Shown: positions 1 through 12,214 of the stretch, piece by piece
Position numbering within the stretch: the first letter of the stretch is position 1
Layout of the letters: every line of letters begins with the position of its first letter
Notes under the pieces: model-generated
Database searches by the model: none
The model's input: the letters and a program-made list of their open reading frames with translations, nothing else
Told to the model about the DNA's origin: nothing
Assembly: GCA_000149265.1 (NCBI GenBank)
Contig: CH002901.1
Span: 23,491 to 87,490, forward strand
Direction: 5' to 3'
Length of the DNA stretch: 64,000 bases
From: Ciona savignyi
Taxonomy: Eukaryota > Chordata > Ascidiacea > Phlebobranchia > Cionidae
Program-made: the position numbers and the translations under genes

Positions 1-757
1 NNNNNNNNNNNNNNGAGATAAAAAGGAGAGCGTTGGTGACGTTTTCGCAGCAGGCGGTTATGCTTCGTGTTCACCAAAGCATGAATCCAGCTGGGCCTGC
101 TGAGCGCACGATAAAGAAAAAGGCGGCGAGACTAGCTAGTTCGGTGTGCCCTGCTTTGCAAGAATATTGGATATAGTATTTGCGTTTGTTTGGTTTTGTA
201 TGCCCTTTTTACACTTCCTTCACTGTTCTTTTTTATACTTTTTACTATTTTAGTTCTACAAAACTAAAAACTTCAATGCGTTTTGGTTCAAGTTTTCATA
301 ATATAGTCAGAAAAAGGGAAATTTCAATTACAAATAGTAAAAAAACTACTGAAGATAGAAATACAGTTCGAATTTTCCTGAGTACAAAAACTATTAGACA
401 ATCTACATTCCAATTTTCATCTCATTTGGGCATTCCAATAATAAGTGAGTATTTCGTTTGTCAGTGCACCTCAAATTTTTCAAAGTCGAGCAGAATTTTC
501 TTTGCATAAAAAGTGGTGTTCACTAAAGTTTACATAATATATTCTTTATTAGAGGTAGATTTTAGATGTGCAGCTTGTTTAAAAGAGGGATAAATTATCT
601 TTCCAACCATACTAAATATTAAATCATAGCATAAACTTTAGAAAAACTGTGCTAATTTGAAAATGACTAAAAATTGTAAAAAACACTGCGGGACAGCATG
701 TTTGAATTAATGCATTTGGCCGGGAGTGAAAGAGTTAAAATCTTCTCGTAATTACAG
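1..757. other. 5' edge, intron of the Spire gene
   Basis: Bases 1-14 are N. From 15 to 176 the + strand is open in one frame to a TAG, with basic, unrecognised content; it could be an upstream exon or chance. From about 180 to 757 the sequence is AT-rich, with no exon I can support, and it ends in the acceptor before the first recognisable Spire exon. Confidence 0.4.
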
Positions 758-3700
758 AGTCGATCGTCGGAATGACGTCATCAAAATCCTGCAGACGAAT
801 TTTGAAGCTGGAAAATCTGAGCGACGACGAAAACGACTCCTTCACAGAGGTACGAGCTACAAAAGCTCTTTAATTGCGGTGATCCAACACGAAAGATGCG
901 TTTAAGCTACAAAATACTCGGCGCCTTAGAGCCACTGTATTATCCCATGTTTCATCTTTAAGTATGCCGACTCATAAAGGTTTATTTTTTTTCTTTTTCG
1001 AAAAAATAAATCGCAAGTCTTCTTTTTAGATTAAAACAAATTCGTACTTTTTAATGGACTTGTTTAACGTGTGATAAAGACGAATTTTGAATTTGAAAGC
1101 AATTTTGCAATACGAATTTTTTAAAAGTTCATTCCAAACTGTTAAGGTCATAGACCTTTAAGTTTTTTTTTGCATTTTTGCAGCGTTAAAATGGTAGTTG
1201 ATTAGTGCCGTTTTAGAGAGTATGTAATCTAACATTGCCTCCAAACAGAGATTGCTTTATCACAGAGTTGTCACAATTCATGAAATTAAGTGGGCTGACG
1301 CACTTCGCCGGGCCAAAATATTGATTTCCTTTTCAGTTTTCCTTATAATACGCTCCGGGCGAGTGCTCTTGAACTCGCTTCCATATAACTCCGACGAACA
1401 GCACGTATTTTTCGTTTCGTATCCATTTTTAGCTACCTAATGCTCTTTCCTTACAGTCGGATTCGGATTATGACGTAACATGCGGCCACAATGACGTCAA
1501 TACGACCGAGGACCTGGACCAATCGTACTCGCCATTTCGACCTTTCAACAGATCTGCGACTTCCTCGGCTCGATCGTCGGGTAAAAATACATTTATTTGT
1601 TAACAGATCATTTAAATTAATTTACTCAAAACAGTAAAACATACCTATAACGCATTTTCTCTAAGCCCAATAAGCAATGATGGTTTCATGCCGACACTGC
1701 CAACTAAACATTTATTTTTTAACAGATTATTTAAATTAATTTACTCAAAACAGTAAAACATACTTTTAAACGCATTTTCTTTATGCCTAATAAACAGTAA
1801 TGGTTTCATGCCGACTTTTTCACCGCCAACTAGATTTTTGTTTGTTAAGTTATGTCATATTTCAAGCAAAATCAATTTCATCCTTTTTATTAAATATGAC
1901 TTATGATCAGAATGAGTTAAATTGACATTTAAAACAAGCCCTAACTGTTTGTTTTAGAAACAATTATACACAGGGTGTGAAGTATTTTAGGGTCATCTAG
2001 ATGTGTAATGTATATATTATTAACCTAATTCTTATTTTGATTATTCAAAACAATGTATCGCCTGTCAATCAAAGTAAGAATCCCTTCTTCAAAGCAACAA
2101 TAAGTTGTGCAGAAAATGTACCGCCATTTTAAAGCACAGCACCAATAAATGTACATAGGATTTTAAGTTAACTTACATCCTTACAAATCTCATTTATTTT
2201 AACCGCAGGAACGTCTGGCGTGTCGTCTTCCAGCCACGGCGACGCCAGCGAGCTCACTACCGCCACCCACCGACCGTTGTCGATACGATTTTCCGATTCA
2301 GTTCGTCGAAAACGACGTAAGTTTTAAGTGCATTTTTTTCTATCATTGTTGGGTTTTGAGTTAAGTTGATGTTGTAATTTGTAGCGTGTTCACGGAGGCA
2401 TTTCACTGCTCAGCATTTTTTTCTTTAGTCGTGTTCGGTACCTCTAAATACTACAGGATCACTTGGAGCGCATGGATCCCTTGGATCGCTTACTATACTT
2501 CGTAATTACAAAAGCCCACTAAAATAAAGATTATGTTATTATTGTCAGGGTTGGGGTTAAAGTTAGTTCTGTGGTTGAGATTAGTGTTCGGAACAGAGTT
2601 AGAATTACTTTCCATGGCAATCTAAGCAAACCAAGTGCTCCAAACGCTCCAAGCGGTCCTGTAGTATTTAGAGGCAACCGTCATGTTGGCGAATGCATTT
2701 CAGTAATAGGAATAATACTTCACATTCCTGTATTTGCATCCGTAGTTCTACCGCTCGAGCTGCCGCCCAGTCCGGCCAAAACTCCGACCGACTCCCCTGC
2801 TGGCCACCTCCCGTCCTTCGTCCCATCTTTTCTAAGCAAGCTGCCCTCGCGCGCCCTTCGCCGGTCGCAGAGCGTCGCCCTTCGTTCCAACCACACACCG
2901 CGGCCAAGTTTGTTGGATCGCAAAATCACCTGGCTGGACCCTTTGTCGCCAGAAAGCCCCACGAAAAATGACGTCATACTTCCGCCTCCGCCGCGACCCC
3001 CAGTGACAGCGGAAGAAAAGCGACAGTACTTCAGACGCACCAAGTCGGAGCGGAAACGAAATACCACGGTGGATGTGAGTCAATTTTATATTCCTATCAT
3101 GGCCACTTCAATGAGAACATCATATAAGTTTCAAAAGTTTTCACAATAACACTTTTAAAAGGCGACACATTTTTCGATACTTATTTTTTTGTGTCTCAGC
3201 GAATATTTTAGAATGCGTTCTTTCGGGTTCACGCTAACAGAATTTGCCATATTTTATATCAATCACACTTTAACACATGAACTTACCATTCGGGTAGAAT
3301 ACTAATTCTACTATGTAACAACCTCTCATACCCCCTCCAGTGTTCCGATTGGCAGCAACCGGTGGCGAGTCTCTCGCTGACAGTGGAAGAAGTGATGCAC
3401 ATCAGGCAGGTACTTACCAGGGCCGAGCTGGAAAAGTTTCAATCCGACAAGGAGCTCTACAGGGCGATTAAAAACGAAAAGGTAAACTTCGCTTTTTTTT
3501 CTTTTTTTTTTATTGGTCGAAGTTTCGAACCCATGATGGGCTCGTCAATATGACCGTTTTTTTTATATAACAGTCGGTATATGTATCGGTCGCATTAACT
3601 ATTCGGCTACACGACTGTACAAGGTAAACTTCGCTTCCTTACCTACACTGCCTTATAAGGTTTGGTCTACACACGCTTGAACGTTGGCGAAATGCGTATC

Positions 3701-5425
3701 GTGCACGTAGTCACTTGCGAGTGGCCCAAAATGTAAATGCTTTAATCGGTGGACGTTTTGACCAATGCACTTAAACGAAATTACCTAAATATGTAGGTAT
3801 AATGGGTTTAACCAAATTGAAGAAACATAATGGCTCCGGTATCCCAGCGGTTGGCGCGAAGTGTTTATTCAGTCACAGACCACGCATTTAGAAATAGTGC
3901 TTGGTCGTCTGATAGTCTGGGCATGAAGCTCAGTGTGTTCTGTTCATAATGACACCACATTTATATTCATTTAATTGTAAAAAGGAAGCAATGCTCGAAT
4001 ACTGACGATTCTTAGATGGCCGAATGGTTGTAGGCTTGGTAAAAAGTAAAGTGGTGGAATTCACATGTATGTCGAACTGAGCTATCTAGCGCTTGAAAAA
4101 GCCAAGCAAATGTTTAAAGATGCTAGTGTGCAGTGATATGACGTATTCAGATTTTTGGAATTAAATTTTTATCTTAAAAACGTCATTGTAATATGTTTAC
4201 AGGTGTGTTTCACATGCCGTACGAAGAAGTTTACCGTATTTTCGTGGCCCAACACCTGTGAGATTTGCAAGATGAAAATCTGCTCCAAGTGTACGAGAAA
4301 GGTACGTATCACGCGAGTAGCAAGTCCACACACAATTTCACCGTTTCAATGTGACCACGACCTGTTGAAATTACGGGGTCGGGACAACCTTTGTTTAATA
4401 GCCATGCCCGGCAACGTATTCTCAAATACCTGACTGAGGTCAATGTCCGAAAGTTAAAGCATAGAAACCGTTCATGTGTTCACTTAAGTAACCTAAGTAA
4501 CCTACATAATTGGCGTTGCTTTAAAATAGTTGATTAATAGACAAAAAAAGTTTAGGTCGTTCTAATGTTTCGACCAGTCATCCTTACATTAATTGTTTTT
4601 TTTACGCAGGTACGGGCACCCACCAATAAATACCTCGAAACACCAGTGTTCACGTTAAGTCCTTCGATGCATAAAATGTCCGGCGCCCACTCGGTCTACT
4701 CGTTCACCAGGTAACATCGCCATGTTTGTGCTCGTCTGAGACTCAATGTAATGATGGATGTCTTATTGGAAAGTTGGAAGTTGAACCGAGCAATTTATTT
4801 TCCATCATGTTCAATTTATTTCCGCGCTTCGGAGCTTAATGCATGAAATTGTATACGATTCTTTGGTAAAAAGTGTAAAGTAAACTTAACATTTGTCATT
4901 TTGAGACGTTTTGGAATGATGCTGTTGGTCCATATTGAAACTAGGTCATTAATGAACCATTCCCAAACGTCTACAAGTAAAATATGATATATTCTATTCA
5001 TGTTTTTACTCTGACTATTACCGTGTGGATGCAACTTGAGTTTACATCCAGTCTCAGGTACTTATGATGATCTATTGTAACTGTATGTTCATGGCTGCAT
5101 GTCTCTGCCATTAGGCAAGGCTCGTCACGTATGCTACCTCCATCCAATGAATGCGAAATGCGAATGCCACTGATCAATAAGATAGCAATGTGAGCCTCCA
5201 ATTAAACCATTTTCTAGGTTTGACAGTAAACACCAACCGGTATCTCCAATCAACTTATTACGTGAGCAGTACCAACGTGACTCCGGCGAATCAATAACCT
5301 CGCAAATTTGGAACCGCTCCCGAAAAATGGACGTTTGTTGCGAGTGCCACCTACTTTTGTCCGGCGTCGTAAATAGCAGCCGCGAGGTGGCGCGCCAACA
5401 CATCTACACCAGTAACGCCGCTTAG
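758..5425 (+). CDS. spire: Spire-type actin nucleation factor, 3' part
   Basis: Spire proteins nucleate actin filaments through WH2 repeats and target vesicle membranes through a C-terminal FYVE-like zinc finger. I assemble eight exons with consistent phases: 758-849, 1457-1580, 2209-2316, 2746-3074, 3341-3481, 4203-4301, 4610-4710 and 5218-5425. The first four encode an acidic and Ser/Pro-rich linker. Exon 3341-3481 carries the Spir box ([20 protein letters not shown]). The next exon has [14 protein letters not shown] and CSKC, and the last exon has MDVCCEC, giving four CxxC pairs for two zinc ions as in SPIRE1/2. The protein ends soon after, at TAG 5423-5425. The KIND and WH2 domains must lie upstream of the window. 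A foldback MITE sits in the intron before exon 2746 and an A-tailed SINE in the intron after exon 3341-3481. Identity is firm; exact ends of the linker exons are less certain. Confidence 0.9.
2437..2679. mobile_element. Foldback MITE (GGTACC family)
   Basis: Inverted termini GGTACCTCTAAATACTACAG at the left and its complement, ending GGCAACC, at the right. They enclose short GGATC-type repeats and a G/T-rich core resembling telomere repeats. The flanks GTCGTGTTC and GTCATGTTG look like a decayed 9-bp target duplication. It lies in a Spire intron, 66 bp before an exon. Confidence 0.7.
3493..3617 (-). mobile_element. A-tailed tRNA-derived SINE (second family)
   Basis: Read on the minus strand it starts with a tRNA-like head (GTAGCCGAATAGTTAATGCG, A-box-like), has GGGTTCGAAACTTCG (B-box-like) about 70 bp later, and ends in an A-rich tail, seen here as the T tract at 3497-3511. 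Related copies lie at 37972-38058 and 55564-55672. It sits in a Spire intron immediately after the donor at 3482. Confidence 0.55.
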
Positions 5426-6359
5426 TCGTGAATTTTGTAGATTTCCAGCACAGTTTTATTAATTTATTCACTATATGTTAACCAAGAGTTTAAACTGCAC
5501 ATTCCTACCAAAGTATCTTTTGTCTGTATAAAGTGTGATAAAGGTTTTCTTCCATATTTCGTTGTGTGTTTTTCGAGAGACGATATCTACGTTTACCGAA
5601 CCCAACGTTTAAAAGTCTCCTGTTTTAACGCTCCCATGTTCCCGCAACCTTAGGTGGCGTGTGAGTCTATTTACGAGTATCCCGTTTGCTGCAATATGTT
5701 GTTTGCTTTACTGTGCTTGGTGCAAATACACAAACGTCCTCCACGTGTTACATTGTTACTGATCTCTAAACTTCGTATTGGCGATGTGGTTTACGGAAAA
5801 ATGTAAACTTGCGTTATATTTAAATTGCGTGGTTTCTTTTGTTATAGAAGTATGGTTGTAAATTTGGGCAGTCACCCAGCGAAAATAGAAAATATTTATT
5901 TGGGATAGGATATTCATGTTTATCCCCATATGTGAATGGAAAAACCAAGGGGGCTAATCGTCAAATCACTTCGCGCCCACCGTCGGGTTACCAGAGCTAT
6001 TGCAGTGTGTTGTCACATTCCTTTAATTTAGCAGAACCCGCTAATCCGCTGAGTTTAGACAATGTCCGTTAAGCCTTGCCCGAGGCCACAACCAAATATT
6101 CATATATTATAGCCCACAGCAAAAAGTATGGTTGTAAATTTAAGCAATCACTGAGCGAAAATAGGAACCGTTTATTTAGATTCGTATATAACACACAGCA
6201 AAGTGCACTGGTATAAATTGGAAGCCTCAGCAATTTTTGACGTGTATTATAAACTAACTATGCGTAGACTGCTTAAACGAACTTGGTAAATGATTTACGA
6301 AATTCATTGCTCATGAAGTTAATCATTGACGTTCAGACAGTCGTGAAGTAACTGATGAA
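5426..6359. other. Intergenic, start of P450 duplication unit 1
   Basis: Spire 3' flank followed, from about 5783, by sequence shared with the 13269 region upstream of the second P450. It contains two diverged direct repeats beginning TATGGTTGTAAATTT (5852 and 6126), also doubled upstream of copy 2, and one SINE insertion. No gene seen. Confidence 0.6.
5905..6093 (-). mobile_element. TATCC-tailed SINE, truncated
   Basis: The tail side (GGATAGGATATTCATG) is at the left, followed by the SINE body; the tRNA-like head is missing. The homologous position upstream of the second P450 (near 13385) lacks it, so it inserted after the P450 segment duplicated. Confidence 0.75.
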
Positions 6360-6780
6360 TTAAATGTAACTCGTTGAAAATATTGAATGTAACTCGTTGA
6401 AAATATTGAATGTAACTCGTTGAAAATATTGAATGTAACTCGTTGAAAATATTGAATGTAACTCGTTGAAAATATTAAATGTAACTCGTTGAAAATATTG
6501 AATGTAACTCGTTGAAAATATTAAATGTAACTCGTTGAAAATATTGAATGTAACTCGTTGAAAATATTAAATGTAACTCGTTGAAAATATTAAATGTAAC
6601 TCGTTGAAAATATTAAATGTAACTCGTTGAAAATATTAAATGTAACTCGTTGAAAATATTAAATGTAACTCGTTGAAAATATTGAATGTAACTCGTTGAA
6701 TATATTAAATGTAATTCGTTGAAAATATTGAATGTAACTCGAATTCGAAAATATTGAATGTAACTCGTTAAAAATATTAT
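6360..6780 (+). repeat. 23-bp tandem repeat array, about 18 units
   Basis: Eighteen copies of GTAACTCGTTGAAAATATT followed by GAAT or AAAT run head to tail, and the array ends about 20 bp before the P450 start codon at 6800. Units are nearly perfect; the last three show single changes. The paralogous promoter at 13646-13668 holds exactly one unit, so the array arose by local expansion after duplication. It probably lies in the 5' UTR or core promoter. Confidence 0.95.
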
Positions 6781-6799
6781 ATCCTAAGTAGCCTTAGCA

Positions 6800-9700
6800 A
6801 TGATATTAGAAATAATCAGAAATGTGTCTCCTTACACACTATTGTCGACCATCTTGGCGATATTTGCCGCTGTGTTGTACCAGTATTGGTGGAGACGGCC
6901 CAATGGGTTTCCACCTGGACCCAGGGGAATTCCCATCTTAGGGATTATACCTTTTCTCGACAACTTTCCCGAGAAGTTATTAAAAAAATGGAGCCTAGAA
7001 AAGTATGGAGCGGTGATGAGTGCAAGATTAGGAACATCGGATGTGGTTGTCCTTAATACGTCGGAAAGCGTTGTTGAGGTGGGATATATACAAAAATGAA
7101 TATCAGAAAGTGTGTGTGCTTGTCAGTGGTTGCGGTCAGCTCGTAGAATAGTACGTTTCTATTTAACCGAACGCTTGTATAATAGAAAACTGTCCCAAAG
7201 CTAGTCGATTATGTCCTTGGACGAGGCACTTAACGGACTATGGCCGAACCCAGCGGATTAATGGGTTCTACTAAATTGAAAATCGTGTGAAACATACACA
7301 ACAAAATGCAAAACCCAGTGAATTAATGGGATTTACAAAAACTTTAAAGAATGTCTCATGATATACAGCAAAATACAATAATTCGAAATTATTTCGCGAA
7401 TACTTAATATAGTGCCACCGATCGATTTTAAATTACTTTGCTTCGACTGTCGGTTAACGAAAATTTTGCATTGTGTTCTTTATGAAGAAAACTTCCCTTA
7501 AATTCGGTAGAACCCAATAATTCATAGGGATTGGCCGATTTCCACTAAGTGAAGCATTTAGACCACGGAAACTTTTATCGAATACATTTTTAACTATATA
7601 TTTTCTACAAAAGTAACTGTTTCATGTTGTCTGTAAAATTAAAGATTTTCCGTTAAAGAAAACCCAACTGATAAAGCCAATCTAGTTTGTATTCTAGAAA
7701 CGTTAATATAAAAGCAAATAGAAACAACAAAATCACATTTTAACATGTTAACTATAACTCCAGGTGTTTACAAACCAAGGAAGTTTAACCAGTGGAAGAC
7801 CAACTGAGAACATCTTTCGTCAAGCTACTGGAGACAAAGGAATCGGTTTGAAGGATTACTCAATGAAATTTAAAGCTTTAAAGAAATGGGTTATTCAATC
7901 ACTTTCCAAGTAAGCAGTTAAATTTTAAGAAATGCGTCAATTTGTTTTGTATTGCAGTCAAGTTTCTTTGAAAGCAATATGCAGTGACAATAAAGGTAGA
8001 TAACTTAATACGTATCACTTGAAAATGCGCAGACACGGCTTTGGCAGAAATGGAATGGAAGAACGCATTACAGAAGAGGCAGTTTGTTTCACTGAGTATC
8101 TTAAGTGCAAAGATGGCAAACCAGTTGATATTAAGGTAAGGCACAGCCTTAAATCTTTTTTTCTGTGTCTTAAAATTATTTATTTTTGGAAATATAAAAT
8201 CTTTTTTTGTCAGTTAAATCTGTACGTGTTGACATCAAATGTAATCTGTCGCATTGTATGCGGCCGACGTTACGAATTGGACGACCAAAAGCAGCTTAAA
8301 TTTCTTGGAACAATGCAAAAGATGTAAGTTAAAAACGTAAAGTAAATAAATATTAAATTTACTTTTCTAACGATTTTGCTGTGTGTTGAAGATCATAAAC
8401 ATGTGTTTATTTACGAGTACACCAATAGCATTTAATTATTTTATTACTAGGTTTTTGAGTATATACACACTAGTTGATTTTTCTTATAACACTAATCATT
8501 TGAGCACTTTTACCCCAGGTTGGGAGACCCGTTAGATGCCCCGAAAGTTCTTCTGGTTAATTTTTTTCCAGGTCTCAAAAATTTACCTGTTTTCGGGCCA
8601 GCATATTCACGATTTGTTAAAAGAAATCAAGACATACAAGGTCGAGTATACATTAACAGCTAAAGAGCTTATTTCATAACCTGCTCCCTTTTGCGTGGCC
8701 GGACGCTCAGTAAAAATTAATTGGCAAAAAGGAAAATTTTATAACGCATTGTTATAGTTTATTTCACTAAGCTGTGACCGAATCTTAAATACACAACCTT
8801 CGCGTTGTTGCTTAACACACTCTATATAAGCTACCATGTCTACAAATTTAATTGGCTGTATGCCATCTATAATACATATTATCTTATCCTTCTAACTACA
8901 TTATTAATATAATTAGTTCACAGATTTTAATATGTTTTTTGGTACTTTTATGCTTAAAAAATAATAATCTCCAATATTTTGCCCCTTTGTAGATTTCGCT
9001 CAAGGTCACATTGAGGAACATAAAAAAACATTTGATGAAAATAATTTAAGAGATTTTGTGGACAATTTCATTCATGAAATGAAGTTCGGAAAAGAAACTA
9101 TAAGAGACTACTTTACGGTTAATATTGTTTGTTAAGACAAAAATGTGTTTTACGTTAAGACAAAATGTGTTGAGCCATTCAAACCATACTTAGTATAAAT
9201 GCGTAGGTGGTTATTTGCTTGATAAATATGCTTGCCCTTATCAAATTCGAGAAAACTTGTTGTGATCTAAATTTTTAAACTGAGTTTTGTTAAATACCGA
9301 AAGTATTATCATTTTCGCTAGGTCCGGGCAATGTTTGTTAAGTTTCTTGCCCAAGAACACAACTGACTAGCTAGCGATCAGTTTTGAACCTTTCAGTTAA
9401 AAGGCGTCGCACTAAACCACCAGACTAACCGGTAATTACCAGACGTATAGCTAACATTTGAAATGGCCTATGACCAATTAATAGACCTCTATGCTCTGTC
9501 TTCATATGGCAGTCTGATTTTAAAAAGGGTTTTTATTGTTTTAGTAAACATAATTTTTTATTAAAGATTTGTTTTTTCTTTATACATTGTATTAAGTGAC
9601 GATTTATGGTCACATCTTAATGTTTGGTTCTTATGCCTTGATGAATAACACCATGCTGCAATCTTTAGAGAAAATATCATGAACAAATTAGTTAAATTTG

Positions 9701-11278
9701 TATATGTGTTTTTATTTTGTTTTATTTGTTATTGTGGTAAGTATAGAAATATTTGGGTTGTATTTAAACTACTAAGCTATTTTGTACTATATATTTTTAA
9801 TATTCGTACAACAAAATGCTGGTAACCAGTAACTAACCATTACTTATTTACTAATACCTAGGAAGACGAACTAAATTCAATCATACGAGATATGTTTGTG
9901 GCGGGTTCAGAAACTACGAGTAATAGCCTGCTCTGGTGCTTTGTACTTTTAATGCACCACCCCAAGCACAAGGAAACAATTGTCAAGGAAATAGATGAGG
10001 CAATGGGTAAGAATTTATTACTGAGAACCACGACAAATAACTCTAACTGTTACTGCTTAATTGTAGGTGCGGATGGAATTCCAAGTTCAAAGCTAAGAGA
10101 GAAGATGCCGTTCACGTGCGCATTTATACAGGAATCTGTGAGATACTTTACGGTTGTGCCCATGGGAAGTCAGCATTACTGCCAAGAAGATATAAAAATC
10201 AATGGCTATACAATACCAAAAGGAACCACGGTATGGTTTGCATAGACGCCAGATAGAGGTGTATATACGCAGTGTGGCGTGTATATGTATTTTTTAACGC
10301 TGACTGTTTATACGTTTACCACGAAGGAAGATAATTGGACAAGAAACATAACAAGTTTTATATTGATCTATCATAAGAGTTACAATGATTTTGAAAGTGG
10401 TACAACAAAACATTTTGCNNNNNNNNNNNNNNNNNNNNNNNNNNNNNNNNNNNNNNNNNNNNNNNNNNNNNNNNNNNNNNNNNNNNNNNNNNNNNNNNNN
10501 NNNNNNNNNNNNNNNNNNNNNNNNNNNNNNNNNNNNNNNNNNNNNNNNNNNNNNNNNNNNNNNNNNNNNNNNNNNNNNNNNNNNNNNNNNNNNNNNNNNN
10601 NNNNNNNNNNNNNNNNNNNNNNNNNNNNNNNNNNNNNNNNNNNNNNNNNNNNNNNNNNNNNNNNNNNNNNNNNNNNNNNNNNNNNNNNNNNNNNNNNNNN
10701 NNNNNNNNNNNNNNNNNNNNNNNNNNNNNNNNNNNNNNNNNNNNNNNNNNNNNNNNNNNNNNNNNNNNNNNNNNNNNNNNNNNNNNNNNNNNNNNNNNNN
10801 NNNNNNNNNNNNNNNNNNNNNNNNNNNNNNNNNNNNNNNNNNNNNNNNNNNNNNNNNNNNNNNNNNNNNNNNNNNNNNNNNNNNNNNNNNNNNNNNNNNN
10901 NNNNNNNNNNNNNNNNNNNNNNNNNNNNNNNNNNNNNNNNNNNNNNNNNNNNNNNNNNNNNNNNNNNNNNNNNNNNNNNNNNNNNNNNNNNNNNNNNNNN
11001 NNNNNNNNNNNNNNNNNNNNNNNNNNNNNNNNNNNNNNNNNNNNNNNNNNNNNNNNNNNNNNNNNNNNNNNNNNNNNNNTGTTATTCCGTTTTCCATTGG
11101 ACCACGTAGTTGTTTTGGGGAAGCATTGGCGAGACAGGAAATGTTCATTTTCTTGATAGCGATTCTACAAAAATATGAGATCAATCCTGTGCCAGGCGAA
11201 CCACTTCCGAGTTTAGTTGGGATAAATTCACTGACCTACACTCCTGCAAACTTTAAACTGATCCTAACTGAACGCTAA
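6800..11278 (+). CDS. Cytochrome P450, CYP2-clan, copy 1 (interrupted by gap)
   Basis: A membrane-anchored haem monooxygenase, expected in the endoplasmic reticulum. Exons: 6800-7078, 7764-7909, 8033-8135, 8214-8323, 8519-8640, 8993-9117, 9862-10006, 10067-10230, then a last exon whose 5' part falls in the N gap 10419-11079 and which resumes at about 11080 and ends at TAA 11276-11278. All visible junction phases agree. Seen: an N-terminal hydrophobic anchor, PPGPRG hinge, I-helix AGSETT, K-helix ESVR, and haem loop FSIGPRSCFGE. The paralogue has Leu where this copy has Phe after the haem Cys. Exons and introns are nearly identical to copy 2 at 13688-17771, so the duplication is recent. Substrate unknown. 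With the gap I cannot exclude a lesion in exon 9. Confidence 0.88.
7187..7290 (+). repeat. SINE fragment in P450 intron 1
   Basis: Internal SINE segment (CTTGGACGAGGCACTTAACG, then the GGGTTCTACTAAATTGAA motif). The same fragment sits in intron 1 of copy 2 (about 14085-14190), so it predates the duplication. Confidence 0.6.
9308..9440 (-). repeat. SINE fragment in P450 intron 6
   Basis: Head-side portion of the TATCC-tailed SINE in minus orientation (CACAACTGACTAGCTAGCGA, then AAAGGCGTCGCACTAAACC). It is shared with copy 2 at about 16185-16325 and therefore predates the segmental duplication. Confidence 0.6.
10419..11079. other. Assembly gap (N run)
   Basis: 661 undetermined bases inside the last intron and last exon of P450 copy 1. 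In copy 2 the equivalent interval is only about 300 bp, so the true length may differ or the gap may hide an insertion. Confidence 0.99.
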
Positions 11279-11967
11279 CTCGCGTTAACACGTTCAATAC
11301 TGTACATGTGTGTTAAATAATTTGGACAGCAACAAAAAATCATTAATACATTATAGTAGCAGTAATTTATATATCATAATGTTCCGTTCGTATCATAATG
11401 AACCAATATAATTAAACATCATAGCGTACATAACGTTGTGTAATTATTGTTTAAATTACAACAAGAGTAATAAATGAAGGAAAAAAGTTATTCAAGCTTG
11501 CGGCGGCAGCGGCTAGTAAACCCATGATTTGATAATTACTTATTAACGTCGAGAAATGCAAAAATAATAACTTAACATAGATTTTTTATTGAAGTAACTT
11601 TTATTCATTAGAAATATTGACTAAATCTCATTTTATTAAGCGATTCTTTGTTTAAAGTAAAAGCAACGTTAATACATAATAAAACCGGAGCGAAAATAAA
11701 GCATACGATTTTGTGTTAAGCAAAAAACATGCAGCTTCCTGATTTTTTAATAAAGGACAAGGCAACGGTAAACATTTCCATGGATACTGACATGCCTTTA
11801 CCTTCTTTTGATTCGACACAAACGATTAACCAGAATTTTTTTTTCTAAAAATGAACGAAACGAAAAGAGGAACGAAATTTTCTAAAATTACGCCCGATAG
11901 GAACAAATAAACCTTGGTTTGTTCTTAAATATCTGAAATATAAGCTAAAAATCTATCAAATCTAAAC

Positions 11968-12178
11968 ATATGCCCTAAAAATTGCAACTATTTTATTGGA
12001 TGGATGACAACATATTAGTCGAATGCAAAACAATTGCTTTGCCGCAAACTGATGGAGCGGAACCGATTTTAATGAATTCAAACTGGGGACAAATTTATAT
12101 GCGATACAAAAATCCTGCGTTAGGCAAACCGCTTACGAGTTTAGTTGGAATAAATTTATTGACCTACACTCCTGCTTT
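11968..12178 (+). pseudogene. P450 last-exon relic behind copy 1
   Basis: About 700 bp after the copy-1 stop codon, a degraded P450 C-terminus is visible at 12108-12178: KPLTSLVGINLLTYTPA, close to KPLPSLVGINSLTYTPA of the intact gene. It lacks the haem loop and breaks off at 12178 where a repeat block begins. The sequence before it (ATTTTATTGGATGGATGACA) also precedes the relic behind copy 2, so the relic belonged to the ancestral duplicated segment. It marks a third, dead P450. Confidence 0.8.
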
Positions 12179-12214
12179 GTATGATATTAATATATATATG
12201 TATATATACGAGTA

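Noticed and set aside
180..509. 109-codon open stretch on the plus strand
   Set aside because: Low-complexity composition, no family features, and it lies in a Spire intron.
2668..3083. Several minus-strand and alternate-frame open stretches over the Spire linker
   Set aside because: They are GC-rich shadows of the Spire exon 2746-3074, whose frame and splice sites are supported.
6360..6780. Possible CRISPR array
   Set aside because: Units are head-to-tail with no unique spacers, and the context is a eukaryotic P450 promoter.
10279..11278. Long apparent reading frames across the N run
   Set aside because: They are open only because N is not a stop; the real coding part starts after 11079.
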